Of a stretch of DNA of 64,000 bases, positions 9,756 to 21,601 are shown one piece after another. The DNA lies in contig JAMXDE010000019.1 of assembly GCA_026770025.1 (NCBI GenBank), positions 186,001-250,000 on the forward strand, read 5' to 3'. How positions within the stretch are numbered: position 1 is the first letter of the stretch; each line of letters starts with the position of its first letter. Under the pieces are notes generated by a model, which saw only the letters and a program-made list of their open reading frames with translations, was not told the DNA's origin and searched no databases. The stretch comes from Craspedostauros australis (lineage: Eukaryota > Bacillariophyta > Bacillariophyceae > Mastogloiales > Achnanthaceae). Both the position numbers and the translations under genes were made by a program.

Positions 9756-11027
9756 GTTCGTCCACCCACCAAACGTTGCGTGGAGGTTACGGCGATGTGC
9801 TTGGATCTTGAATTGGCCGGCTGGTTGTTGCGGCGCCAAGCATACCGTTGGGCGGCCATTGTGGATGTTTTTTGGGTGTGGCTCCATTTTCATGTTGGTG
9901 TGTCGAGTTTGCCACTCTCAACCGGCCTCGCATGTTGGGGGATGGGGAGATTTACCTCCAATTGTAGTGACTGTCCAAAAAGACCACGACACAAAACACT
10001 CGAGGAGTACCAACCCCACTCAACCACTTCGTCACGACGAAGCAGACCTGATGATGTTGCGCATCGCGATATCATTGGTGTTTCATGACGAAGTATCCAG
10101 TTTCGTGACGTCGATGACGGATTGGACGAGCACATGGTGTAAGTAACGTAAACACGCATTCGCCGCTTCCTCCAACATTCTACAACTAGTGCTATCGTGG
10201 AGGGACTGTTGGATGGTCTCATCCGAACACCTGAAAAAGAGACTAAACAATTCAAAATCGGAACACAGTCGCTGAAACAAAGAACAGCAAAGGGTTAAAT
10301 TGGATCGATGTAGTCGGATGTCAAAGGCTGAAACCCGAAAGAGATCGAAAAATGCGCATATCCATCGGTCCATAAAAGTTAAAATAGGATCTAACTCAAA
10401 AATGTGATGGTTAATTATTTGTATTAGACCTACAAGGATTATGAATATGTGCTTGGTTAGTATGTAGGAGAGAAAATTTCTGGAGGTCTATTTCAAACGA
10501 TTGGTCGACTCACTGATCGGGCTCTTAATACAACCAGCAGTACATAAAACTCGTAGCGTACGACAGGTACAGCTACACACAGTACGAGCAGTAGTATTGT
10601 GGCGACTTCGGCAATGCATGGGGCTGTCAGTAACACATGAAGGCAATGCTGGAGCAGTCGTGCGAATGTAGTTTGCTTGCTTGTTTGTTTGTGAAAATTT
10701 ATCTATTGAATGTTAGGCCCTACTTGGCCCTTGGCATGATAGCATGTATGCTTGGTACAATACAAAAAGTGGTGTGTGTCATCATCTCCCCTGTGGCGCG
10801 TATGAATGCCTTCGATGTAGCAGGAGATGGATGGAATCTTTGCTTTTTCTGAAAATGTCGGATATATGCCTTTGTGCCTGTGCCGCCAGTGGTGTGCATC
10901 GGTTAACTTGCTTGCTTCGATCTGATGGAATGAGGGGAAGACGGCCGAGAATCAGAGCATGCTGTGTTCATGTGTACGAGCAATCGGCAATGAGCGATGG
11001 GCAATGAGCAGTGGACACTGATCGTCC
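9756..11027. other. Gene-poor stretch between the copia element and the bZIP gene
   Basis: Only short overlapping frames on both strands, none protein-like. The right half is A/T-richer and probably contains the 3' untranslated region of the bZIP gene just before 11028. Confidence 0.4.
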
Positions 11028-12504
11028 TCACTCCTCCTGCTCAAACTCCACATCGCTCCAGGTGGTGGTCTGGAGTCCCTGAAGGAAGGCCAGGGTGGAC
11101 TCGTCCATGACGCGGTTCTCTGACTGCTTCAGCGAGACGATGAGGTCATCGTCCTCGGAAGGTGCGTTTGGCGCGGTTGCCGCGGCCGGCTGTTGCTGCT
11201 GCTCGCACGCCTGCGTGATTGCCTGGTTGGCTGTCTGCGCAGATCCAAACTGGCTGTAGATGAAATTGCGCAGCTTGGCATTCTCCTCCTTGAGTTCGAT
11301 GAGCGCCTGCTGCATCATCTCTGTCTTTTGCTTCTTGCGGTTGCGGCTCTTCTTGGCACTGACACGGTTGGACTCTCTGCGGATGTTGGAAGTTTGGGTG
11401 TTGAAGTTGAAGTGGGCGCAAATGGACGGTCGAAGAGATTTCGTGTGAGTTGAAGCGAGTTGAAGTGGACGACATTTGTTGCTGTGACACGTCGGTTTCG
11501 TGACGTCCGATTCGTTGGCGCCTCCTTTCTGCACACAGGTGTTGCAAAGTGCTGACGGTCTGGAGCACCCAGTCCACCTTTCTGCCTTGTCACTTGCGCA
11601 TCCATGTCAGGGTCAGGGTCAGGCTCATGGCGATGGTCACGGCCAGGCAACAAATGGAATCCTCGAACAATCTTGAAGATAGTCATGCAAGCGCACAGGC
11701 CGCGATCATGATGGAGGCTTACCTTCGAAGTCGCTTCTGCAGCTCGGCGGCTGTTTCGGTCCTCTTGCTGCCGCCGGTGGACTTGGCCGTTCGCCTGGTG
11801 GTTGTCTTGCGTGTGGTCTTTCTTTGCGTTGCGACCGCTGTGGATGATGCGCGCTTGGCACTGGATGCGGATGTCGCAGTGGAGGCGGTCATCTGCTTCA
11901 AGGAGCGCTTGCGAGTGTTGGTGTTGGATGCCTCATCCGAAGAGCTTGGCTCGTCGTCGGAGATGGCATGCATAGAGGAGACGGAGGCCTGGAAGGTTCC
12001 CAGTGTTGCTGGTGCATCCAGAAGCGGCGCGGCGGCGTGTGGACTGTCGGCAACACCTCCAATGGTGGACACGGTCGCTCTTGGCTGCGTCAGTTGCGGA
12101 GAGATGATGTGGGCAGCCGAGTGAGCCTCATCAGGGGCTGTCTGCTGTTGCTGTTGCTCTCCGTAGTGGTGATGCTGCAAGACAGAGAAGGAGTCCGCAG
12201 GTGGGGCGGCGATCGGAGGGATGCCATCCGCCGCGAATGGAATAGATGAGATGACTGGAGATGCAGCCACATCGGCAACAGCCGCACCAGCAGCAGCGTC
12301 TGCGCCTTCTGCGCCGACCGGAGCTGGTGTGGACAGGAGGGTCGAAGCCTCGCAGAGGGTCTCGTTGAGCCAGTTCTCCATCTCGCCGCCGCCGATGTCT
12401 GGGAGGTAGTCGAAGTCGAAGGCAGATGAGACGGAGGTGCTTGCTCCGCCCTGCACAAGGGTGGAGTGGTCGATGTGGTTCAGGATATCGCTGGATGGCG
12501 CCAT
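11028..12504 (-). CDS. bZIP transcription factor, two exons
   Basis: Exon 1 runs 12504-11723 and exon 2 runs 11376-11028, predicting 376 aa. The donor is AG/GTAAGC at 11722 and the acceptor CCGCAG/A at 11377; the 346-nt intron splits an Arg codon inside the bZIP basic region. Joining the exons places LQKRLRR directly before ESNRVSAKKSRNRKKQ, which contains the bZIP signature N-x7-R. The following helix has heptad hydrophobics (ALIELKEENAKLRNFI) as leucine zipper. The N-terminus is acidic and Ala/Ser/Pro-rich, as in an activation domain; the C-terminus ends in an acidic tail (WSDVEFEQEE). No PAS or other sensor domain is visible. The frame stays open upstream to 12918, but the ATG at 12504 begins the sensible protein MAPSSDIL. 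Role: sequence-specific DNA binding in the nucleus, likely at ACGT-core sites. Confidence 0.88.
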
Positions 12505-12961
12505 GGTTGCTGTACGATCTATTGCAATGTTATGGTGTGTAGCGTATGGATGAATGGGTGTTCGAACGGATGAGTGAGCGTGATGGAGGCGATTGGGTCT
12601 TTGTGGATGATCGATGAGATCTTTTTGTGAGGTTGTCGGTTGTGGATTGCAAGGAGACTTCGATGAGGCCAGACAAGGCGGTACTCTCTCACCTGATGGA
12701 TTGGTTGTTTGGGGATTCGTTGTGGTTGTGGGGTGTGTGAGCGAGTGCGCGCACAAAAGTTCGAATTTGCTGCCTTCCAACACGCCACTTCGTGTTGATT
12801 CTACCATCAAAATGTGGTGTGCTTCGGTTTGTTGATCGTTTGCACTGCCTGAGATTCGTGTTTTGGTTGGCAACTTCACCGCGATGTACCGCGCTGCACC
12901 GCGCTGCGCCCAAAACATGACAAAATATCAGGGGCCGTTCGTCTCACAGACAATTGTACCA

Positions 12962-12971
12962 CACGTGACGT
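12962..12971. promoter_or_regulatory. Overlapping G-box and CRE half-site upstream of bZIP gene
   Basis: CACGTG at 12962-12967 overlaps TGACGT at 12966-12971, about 460 bp upstream of the bZIP start codon. ACGT-core elements are the known binding class of bZIP proteins; regulation of this gene by them is inference. Confidence 0.4.
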
Positions 12972-13019
12972 AGAAGATTTAGGGCATCCAACGGTTCTTC
13001 CAGCCAAACCTCAAGTTCG

Positions 13020-13038
13020 TGACGTGGTCCCTACGTCA
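13020..13038. promoter_or_regulatory. Pair of inverted ACGT-core sites
   Basis: TGACGTG at 13020-13026 and TACGTCA at 13032-13038 face each other about 520-535 bp upstream of the bZIP start. Part of a cluster of CRE-like sites. Confidence 0.4.
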
Positions 13039-13190
13039 GTCTCATGAAATTGAGGGTTTTGATTGGCTGGAATACGTGATGCTCCACTTGATGATGTCAG
13101 AATTGTGGCAGTTGTTGGCATTCTTTGAGTTGGATTAGTCGAATGAATCGAAGTGTCGTGTTTGGCCATGTCGAGTCAGCATTCATCCCC

Positions 13191-13198
13191 TGACGTCA
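13191..13198. promoter_or_regulatory. Palindromic CRE TGACGTCA
   Basis: Perfect 8-bp cAMP-response-element palindrome about 690 bp upstream of the bZIP start codon. In diatoms such elements have been linked to bZIP-mediated CO2/cAMP responses; function here is inferred. Confidence 0.45.
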
Positions 13199-13336
13199 CA
13201 GAGAAACGCTTGGCATCAGTTTTCTTTGATTCGAAGGTGTTGGAACAACAAAAACATGGCCGGAGCGTTGTTGAGCGAGATTGAATAGCCCCCGTGTCCC
13301 AACTTGACAAAGCGAACGCTTCGGTGGCAGCCGCCG

Positions 13337-13344
13337 TGACGTCA
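13337..13344. promoter_or_regulatory. Second palindromic CRE TGACGTCA
   Basis: Another perfect TGACGTCA, 146 bp from the one at 13191, still upstream of the bZIP gene. Confidence 0.45.
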
Positions 13345-16300
13345 TCTCATCCGTGTCTGGCCGGCTGATGGCTTGTGGTGTTGATGGAGGTTGTCTTGTT
13401 TCGCGAAACTGCAGAAAGAACGCGGAAAGACATGCGTTGCGTTGGACGATCGTCAGTGAATGTTTGTACGTTCGGGAAGGTGCGTGTGCGTACACGAACG
13501 AAGGTGGACACAGAGGCAGAGCCAGGACGATCTTCCCACAACACAGGGAGGAGGAAACACGATTGGATGAATGAACGGAAGACGAAGGAGATGCGGTACT
13601 ATCCTGATGGTTGAATGAATGACGCATGTTTACTCTTTGGGTGTTTGTTTGTAGTCGCAGGTGAATCGCATAGTGCCTCGCCTCAGTTGCAGATCCTGAC
13701 GAACATGAGGAAGGCAACGGGTGGTATCATCAACGTCACCTCCATCACAGACGAAAACGCAAACGCAACGTAAATGCCACCCATGCGTCCACATTCTCCT
13801 CATCTCTCTTGCTTTCTCCCTCTCCTTAAGAATACAAGTACGTCGACTTCCGCTTCTGTTTCAACTTGTCTCGCCATTCTCTGTGCCGCCATTGCCTGCC
13901 ATGATCTCCTGGCAGAATGCGGAAATCCTCTGATGCGGTGGAGGATACTTGCGCAAATACGAGCTATTATACGTGTGTACGAATATTACCGTGCCTCCCG
14001 CCATTCATGTCCAGATCCTACAGGCGAAAGAATGCCAGCCATGCAACGAAGCCACGCGCGCCGAATTTCGCAACACCAGCTTCGGCATCGCCTTGCGCGG
14101 ACTCCACCGAGTGAAAATTGTGTGCCGCTCTCTCTCTCTTGTTCGAGGCTAGTGCTATTCCCATACAGAGATACGGCAGGAGCGTTAGTATTCCTCGGGG
14201 AGGAGGCAGTTACAGTGGATCTGACGAGCGTGTGAAGATGGAAGTCGGAGAGCAACAGCAACAGTTACTCCACAGTGTTGTTCACACTCCTGTCGTAGAA
14301 TAGAATGGTGGATCCTTGCTCTTTCTCTTTCTGTTCTCGACGCCGCCTCTATCGCCCCAAGGTTCATGCCACAACAGCCTAGAGCTGGTACCGACGCGAA
14401 ACAGGGAAATGCATGGGTTTGGGAAGAGTTCATACAGTGTTGTTGGAGCATCTTGAGGTCGCATCATTGTTGATACTTGTACAAGGGACTTGTGCACAGG
14501 GTATTCGCACATGGATACATTGAATAGCTCGTACGTGATGAAGAATGCTGTTCTTGATAACCGTGGTATAGTATGTGTGTATGTGTGTATGCAAGTATTG
14601 TTATTGGTATCGGTACAACATCAGAGTATAATATAATAGGTATTATACGATTCATAGGTCGTGCATACTATTGCAATACTAAACTCCACACATGTACTAC
14701 ACGCTCCCTTGAGTGAGAAAGTGATTGTGGGCACCAGCCAACTCCAATCCAAACCCTTCGATGAGAAGGAGGGTTGACTCCGTTGTTGCGATGCCATGTG
14801 GGGTTGACGCTACGTTTGTGCCCTCCTTCCCTGGCATCGAACTCATCGTGAAGAGATGTATTGTCGCTCGTCATTTCCTGGCTGGTGTTGTGATTGGTCG
14901 CGGAGGGTTCTCCTTGTCGAGCGCTGGCACATCGTCACCTCACGTCATGATTTGAGGGTGCAAGATGAGAGTACTCGACTTGGTGCTCGCGCACAGCATC
15001 CATTTAGAGCGCTTCTCGGGGTGGCGGTCATTTAGAATGGTTGACAAGCCCGAGGCTTATTAAGTGCAGGTGTGCCACCAAGACCAAAAGGGGTGGGCAA
15101 GAGATGGTTCGCAGTGTTTGCCCACCTCACGAGAAGCGTCGCGACGAATGAGAGCATTGGGTTGGTGCACTGAAGTTTGGTGCCGACTTCCGAGAGAGAT
15201 AAAGTAGCGTTCCTGCCATGTCAGTGGATGTGTATGAGCGTGTAGTGGGAGAGAGAGAGAGAGAGCAGTCGGATAGTGGAGCATAATTGGAAAGGGTGAT
15301 GTGATGAGTACGCACCTTGGAATTGGACATTCCATACGAAGAGAGGACTTTAATCGTGTGGCATCACAGGTCACGAGAACGCAGCATGAGAAACAGAGAA
15401 ACACTTGAAGGAAGCGAGAGAGAGAGAGAGAGAGAGCGCGAAACCTCGAAGTGCATTAGAGTTGAGCACGAGCTATAATAATGGATGACACCTACCACAT
15501 CCGTTCCCGTTCCCCTTCCCGTGGTCTACAGTTGCATCGATCCCGGCAGTGTTGGCGCTCACGCCATTCTCGTCCCAGAGGTTTGCAGATCTGTTTGGCA
15601 GTTGAGCGGTTCCGCCTCGCTCCGCCTCGATGCGAGTACACTTCTAATCTCTTCGTTTTCGCCTTCGGTGAAGCGAGTGCGACTCCTTCACCCGCAATTT
15701 GGTGGCGCCGCTGATGCTCATTGCCACACGAGGGATGGCTGAGTTGCTCTGCTGCGGTGCTCTGCTGCGGTGCTCGATGCATGCAACAAGGGCGTTTGAG
15801 GAGGATCTTTGTTTCCGAGACAGAACCCTCGGCGATGTTGCTCGTGCTACCGCCGACGCAGTTTGGATGATCAGAGAATGTGTGAGATGGATGACATCAT
15901 TCACTGCTGAGTGGAAGCTTGGTGTCACCGGACGGGCGTTTGAAGTCCAACCGTGTCACAAGTGTTTCCGCCACATAGGTGACACCGATGACGTTTGCGC
16001 GCTTTTCAGTTCAGTTTGTACGGCACTTCCACGCATACTATTAGGCGGTACGCGACCCGCGAGGAAACAACCAAGATTCGTGGAGGCGAACACAAATGCA
16101 GAGAGAAGCCAAACCAGTGAAGAACCGCTTTTTTGTCGACCAAGCGCGCGGTCGCGCCAGAGGAGCAACAGCGAGAAAGTGGTTGGCTGATAGCACGACA
16201 CGCACACAAGGAAGGCTAAAAGAAGAAGCACAGGCGCCAGACACAACACAACACCACAAATCCAAATCCAAATCCAAACACCAAATCAAAACGAACCGTT

Positions 16301-16559
16301 CACGCCAAGACAACACAACCGCCCAGAAAATTGGACACGCACCACAAAGCGAACTTCAACGACGCAAAAAAGTGGCAGTACCTGAAACTCACATGACAAC
16401 CGCGGCCAACCAACCGAAGAAGCATCTTGATCACATTCCTCGCGTTCACAACCGCCGCCTCTGGTTCACAACTTCATCTGTTGTGGTGAAGCGGTAACCT
16501 CCTCCGCTTCTGCTCTTTCATCACACAATAACCATAAACCACACAACACAAGCAAACAG

Positions 16560-16608
16560 AGTTGAGTCGAGTTGAGTTGAGTTAAGTTGAGTTGAGTTAA
16601 GTTGAGTC
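16560..16608. repeat. Degenerate GTTGAGT/GTTAAGT tandem repeat
   Basis: About nine GTTGAGTC/GTTGAGTT/GTTAAGTT-type units in a row, 130 bp upstream of the ATG at 16738. Confidence 0.7.
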
Positions 16609-16737
16609 CACCAGAGCACTCACAAGGCAAGGCACAAACATCCACTCAACACACAACCAATAAAACACGTTATATTACATTACATTACATTATTACAATA
16701 GATTAGATTAGAGTAAATCAACTCACATCAATCCACG

Positions 16738-17871
16738 ATGAACAAACAACAGCACCGACAGCGCACGCAGCAACCAGAGCAGGCGCAAGCACGACAGCAG
16801 CAGCGCCGACCGGAGCTTCAACGTGCTGCAGGATCCGCGACGGAATGGAACAACCGCGGGGTCGCGCACGTTCGCAGCGGCACCCAAAGGATGGCCCTGC
16901 TCTGCTTCCGCCATGCTCTCACCATCTCCACCCACGAGCTGCGCAGCATCCACGGATCGCAGGGCACGTCCTCCCCACCAGCTGCCACCAACGGACAGCC
17001 CCAAGCTCGATCTCGTCCCCAACAGCATCCGCAGCCCACTCCCCACATGCAAGCGATGGGGGACGATAACGGTGGCGATGCCACAGATGACCAACCCCAT
17101 TGCTCATCTCCAACATCCACGCAATACGACGACCACCCTGCGACCATCGACGAGGCCATCCTCAGGTGGTCCGAAGGGCATCGCTCAACGTTCTTGCCAC
17201 CATCGCAGCAGCAGCAGCAGCAGGTGGGCCAGCAAGCATCTCCTGCTGGGCAACCAGCCGCCTTCACGTCCCTGAACGATCACAAGCACCTTGTCACTCC
17301 GGAGGCATCCTCAACCATGAGCTCTTCGCAAGTGCTATCCTCGTCGTCACCATCGGCGTCATCACCGTCGCAGGGAAGAGACGACGCCTTTCCCACCTTC
17401 GACAACCCCATCGAGATCATCGAGTGTGAGAACATCTCCGTGCGCGGCACCCTCAACCTCGCCGCGATCATCTTCAACATCGCGTGCGTCTACCACAACC
17501 AGGGCGTCGCCGTCTGCAAGTCAGCCATGGTGCACAAGGCCGACAAGATGTACGAGAAGGCGATGGAGCTGCTCCTGCGATACTGCGTTGGCCGCCAGCC
17601 GCAAGACGCGCCGTTGCTGGATCTGCTCATCATCATGATTTGGAGCAACCGCATCCGGCTGCAGATCACGTTCGGGCAGAACGCGGAGGCTCAGGCTCTC
17701 CTGTCCGAGTTCTACTTTTTCCTCACCTCCATGGGATCCTCGTCTCCCTCGACGCGGCTGGTTTCTCCAACCACGGCCAGAAGCACAAGCGCGATCATCG
17801 AGCAGCAGAGGTCAATCGCACTCGTCAGCGTCCTGCTCATCCGCCTCCCGCTTCTCGCCGCTGCGGCCTAG
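16738..17871 (+). CDS. TPR-like unknown protein with Gln-rich N-terminus (377 aa)
   Basis: Starts at ATG 16738 (MNKQQHRQRT) and ends TAG 17869-17871. The first ~35 residues are Gln/Arg-rich. Residues ~37-64 form a TPR-like helix pair (NNRGVAHVRSGTQRMALLCFRHAL). Residues ~100-215 are a Gln/Ser/Pro-rich linker. Residues ~235-330 form helices with TPR-like spacing (LAAIIFNIACVYHNQG, then KADKMYEKAMELLLR). It resembles lineage-specific diatom proteins in which N-A/G-x-x-x-H and K-A-x-x-x-Y helices recur, which I recall only in general terms. TPR folds usually mediate protein contacts. No enzyme motif is visible. Confidence 0.65.
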   Translation: MNKQQHRQRTQQPEQAQARQQQRRPELQRAAGSATEWNNRGVAHVRSGTQRMALLCFRHALTISTHELRSIHGSQGTSSPPAATNGQPQARSRPQQHPQPTPHMQAMGDDNGGDATDDQPHCSSPTSTQYDDHPATIDEAILRWSEGHRSTFLPPSQQQQQQVGQQASPAGQPAAFTSLNDHKHLVTPEASSTMSSSQVLSSSSPSASSPSQGRDDAFPTFDNPIEIIECENISVRGTLNLAAIIFNIACVYHNQGVAVCKSAMVHKADKMYEKAMELLLRYCVGRQPQDAPLLDLLIIMIWSNRIRLQITFGQNAEAQALLSEFYFFLTSMGSSSPSTRLVSPTTARSTSAIIEQQRSIALVSVLLIRLPLLAAAA

Positions 17872-19421
17872 AGAGAGAGAGAAAGGAAGAGGATGAGTAT
17901 CTGCCAGCTCTTTCACTCCAACATGAGGAATAGGAGTGCAATTTTGCCCAAGCACCACAGCGAACGCAGGTTGAAGCAAGACGACCCTACAGAGGAGCGA
18001 ACGGAATGCAAGAATGCGAGAATCCGCGAACAACCAACCAGCTATCAAGCTAACTAACCTCTCAGCCAGCCGCGCAGGGTATGGCAACTAGTACCTCGCT
18101 GAGGTGGAAACCATGCCATATATCTGATGCTACAATGAACAAAAGACTTCGGGGGCACGGAGAGGGCGGCGTGGCCTCGCCCTTTCCCTCGGCTCCAACC
18201 ACGTATGGTATCATGCTATGCCATACCAATACGCCCCAAACAGCCACTAACTTTGCGACGCATCCCAGTGTCCGGACAGTATCATCCATCTCCCAAGACC
18301 ACGGGAGAAGCGCGGATGGAACGGTTCATGTGCATACATACTAATCTTAACACTTCATTGCGTATAGTATTATACATGCTAAGCTACCATACATGCTCGT
18401 ACATGCCACGCTTACATACATATTTTATATACCACGGACTCTAATCGTATTCCACAAGTGCCGATACTGGGGATCGCGAAGCATACAAATTCGTGAAGTC
18501 CAGGACGCAGCACGCACTCAGTGTCCAACAACACGCGCACAGATACTGACAGGTTCGACATTTGCGGAGAGTGCCGCACGAGTACAAGCGTCAACCTGCC
18601 ACCGCCGAAGCGTCACATTCTGCACCATCCGCGACAATCGTCATCGAATGGGCCATACTCGTACGTACTCCACAGACACAAGGAGCACGAATGCCATTGA
18701 GAATGTGGCAACAAGAACACAGCGCCACGTCCACAAAATCCAAGGCACAGGTCAGGGTTCGAATGCCCTTGCGCAGGTGGACAATGGGCACCTCTATGCT
18801 GTTCGTAAACAGGCAACATCAGCGTCTTTGAGGTCCACAGAGAATCGTCCAAAAGGTCGCGTGTTCTGCGACGAATGAGCAACGTGGAAGACCGTTGCCG
18901 TGTGGAGAGGAAGGGAGGCCAACACATGCCCACCACCACAATCGGTACGAGTAGATCGTATGCATCGTATAATACTCGTGAACAGGTTGTACGTAGGTTG
19001 TAGTACTCGTATGCACCATCGACAACGAGAAAGACACGAGACCATCAACGAACGCAACACATGAAGACGATCAGATTCGAATGCAGAGCAAGAGAGAGCA
19101 GACCGGGGCACCTTGTTCTTCTCTGCCAAGACACGTTCGAGAAGTGATACATCCGATGATGACACTCTTATCTTGCTTGCGGTGCACGTACTAATACCTG
19201 TCATGTTCTAATCGTATAGAAGGTAAAGAGCACCAGACGCTTTCTCTTCACAAACAGCTGCCTTGAGAAAACTAGAGTTGAGGAAGACATGTGTATCTTG
19301 ACCGGGATCTTTGCGTGTTCGCTACCTCAACGCCGCTGCCGGCAACCACGAGCGATGATTGTGCTGCCCACAACTCAACTCAACTCAATTTACGCAGAGC
19401 ACCCCAGGGGTTCAACTCGAT

Positions 19422-19450
19422 GGGGGGGGGGGGGGGGGGGGGGGGGGGGG
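19422..19450. repeat. 29-base poly-G homopolymer
   Basis: G29 by direct count in the sequence, followed by TATCGGAG. Its exact length is at risk from sequencing or assembly error. Confidence 0.9.
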
Positions 19451-19983
19451 TATCGGAGAGCACAAGACCACGGAACAGGTTCGATGGAGGAGCAGACTTG
19501 TCCAGAGAGTCCTGAAACCCAACATCGACAGAGCGTCAGCGACACCGCGACATCAAGGGTCAACAGCGTCAACTCCATGCGACCACAGCGATGACGACGT
19601 CCATGATGACGTTGACCCTTCCCAACCTGTTGGACCCGAAAGGTCAATCCGAAGGGGAATCCTTGGCACCTGTCTTCTCCTCCCACTGCTTCCTTGTGTC
19701 AGAGAACTGCAACGATCATAACTCGCGCTTCACACGTACCTCTTGGTGTCTTTGTGCGCGTACGCATACGCATGCGCGCAGAGATGGCGAGCAAGAGCGG
19801 AACAGGCACGAACACAGGAGATAGTATGGTGCCTACTGGGGTACCAGGGACGCGAGACATGCGCAGATGCGCACAGATACACAAAACGGGTATGGAGAGA
19901 ATGCTAACAACGTGCGTGTTGCCGCGAACGTCATCACCATCAATTATCAACGCCGAGGACGAAGCCGTCGATGAGAAGCCTGA

Positions 19984-19984
<1 letters not shown>

Positions 19985-20020
<36 letters not shown>
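19985..20020. repeat. (GTT)12 microsatellite
   Basis: Twelve perfect GTT units. It lies in non-coding sequence here, though the same repeat class encodes the Gln/Asn runs in several proteins of this window. Confidence 0.9.
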
Positions 20021-20021
<1 letters not shown>

Positions 20022-21601
20022 GGCAATAGTTTCGTGTGTGGGTACACGCATGGCCATGGTGTTGACAGTGCCTGTTGCAAGTCTGCCAGATGTTGCCATG
20101 TACCCATCGCCAGCAACGGGTATGGTGCCACATCTCCACAAACATGCACATCAGCATTCGCATCCACGTGCACGTTCACATATTCTAAACGTGTTCATTC
20201 ATAGACTACGCAGGGTCATGCTCGCGAGATTTGGAGATGAAGAAGCAAGAACTTTCCAACTCCATCTCCAACACCAACAATGGCGACAGCAACTCAGTCG
20301 CTTTGCTCCAGGATGGAACCTCTCTCAACCCGAGCAAGTGCACTGCCTTCCTTCCGCGAAGGCCGAGCTTGCTCTCCTGCACACAGAGTATCTGTTTGAA
20401 CACTGTGCGTGCACATGCAACAGCAAGTAGGTCGTACATGATGGCGTTTGGAGCCAAGCGCCTGCCCATGGTGTAGGAGCTCCATACTACAATCATTGAC
20501 GATGTCAATGTCTGACATGTGGATGACGGAGTGGCCGTAGCGAATTCGGGCGAGTACGAGTATTCCAACAAGTTGCAAGTTGACCTGTTCCATGACGAAT
20601 TGGGGTTCGCTCACAGTCGAGTTGAGTGGAGTACATCGGAGTGGAACAGAGCAGTTGTCATGACAACATCCACGTCTGCACTCGGAACGTCCATTTGGTC
20701 GATCCAACACCAACTTGAAGTACCCCACGAGATGTACCACATATTGAGATAGGTATACGATATACTTAGTATTGGTTTATGGCCCCCTCCCCCAAAACAA
20801 GATACGACTGAAGCACGTCTCCTCTGTCGCAAGATCTTTGCGCATCTGCAACCGACACATGTCTCGACAGCCGCAGATCCAAGGCTGCCAACGATGACGG
20901 CATCAGCGCACCAGCAGCACTGCAATGAATGCAAATGATACCATGGTGCGCTCGAGTGCAATCGCAGCGATGCATCTCGTTGCTTTGAACCTGTACCCGA
21001 GCGTCTGCCGCTGGAAAACGGTACCGCAGCCCTGTTCCATTCGCACGTATGTATCGACGTGTATCATCCTCGCAGGTTGCAGTCATCCTGGTGCTGCATG
21101 GGTGTTGCTATATGCTGAGTACTTTGCGTTAGCGCAGAGTGGAGTAGTTTATTATAGAGCCGAGTTGAATATAGTTTAGTATAATAGGTGGTTTGGGACA
21201 GTTCATGAAGCATCCCTCGCGTGTGAACGTACGAGTACGAGAGCAGGAATTCTATACCATGCTTTTATCATTGCTTGCTGCTCGTCTGGCACGAAGTAAG
21301 CCAATGGGAGCACATGTAATACATATAGGTACAGCACCAAAGCTGGCTGCGGCATAAAGAAAGAAAGCGAGAAAGGCGGAACGGGCGGACGAGCGCGCAG
21401 TACATGCAATATCGAAATCGCAGACGTGGATTCGCGCTTGAGCTTGGGGCATGCAAGATCATGCCATGGTGTTGCTGTTGTCCTTGTCGTTTGTGGGTGT
21501 GGGTGCATATGTCAATATTATGTTGCATTTGCATTCGCACTTGCGTGGGTAGGTTTGCTTGACATCATCATCATCATCATCATCTGTGTCATCGTCAGCG
21601 C

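Larger units (their letters stand above)
12505..16737. other. Long gene-poor region between divergent bZIP and TPR-like genes
   Basis: The first ~0.9 kb holds the bZIP leader and the ACGT-core cluster. The rest has only short frames on both strands. A fragment at 13949-14152 plus (67 codons) looks slightly protein-like but has no supported start or splice partner. GA microsatellites lie near 15249-15265 and 15417-15434. A GTTGAGT-type tandem repeat (16560-16608) and an ATTAC-type repeat (about 16672-16695) lie just upstream of the next gene. Confidence 0.4.
17872..21601. other. Gene-poor region rich in simple repeats
   Basis: Only short or low-complexity open frames on either strand. It contains a 29-base G homopolymer (19422-19450), a (GTT)12 microsatellite (19985-20020) and an ATC/CAT repeat (21563-21584) just downstream of the next minus-strand gene. 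I see no RNA gene or conserved coding segment. Confidence 0.4.

Noticed and set aside
13196-14235. Several frames of 60-170 codons on both strands
   Set aside because: No domain, no supported splice structure; one fragment (13949-14152) looks slightly protein-like but cannot be tied to a gene.
18750-18775. AGGGTTCGAATGCCCT resembling a tRNA T-arm
   Set aside because: A stem mismatch next to the loop, and no matching acceptor, anticodon or D-arm nearby.
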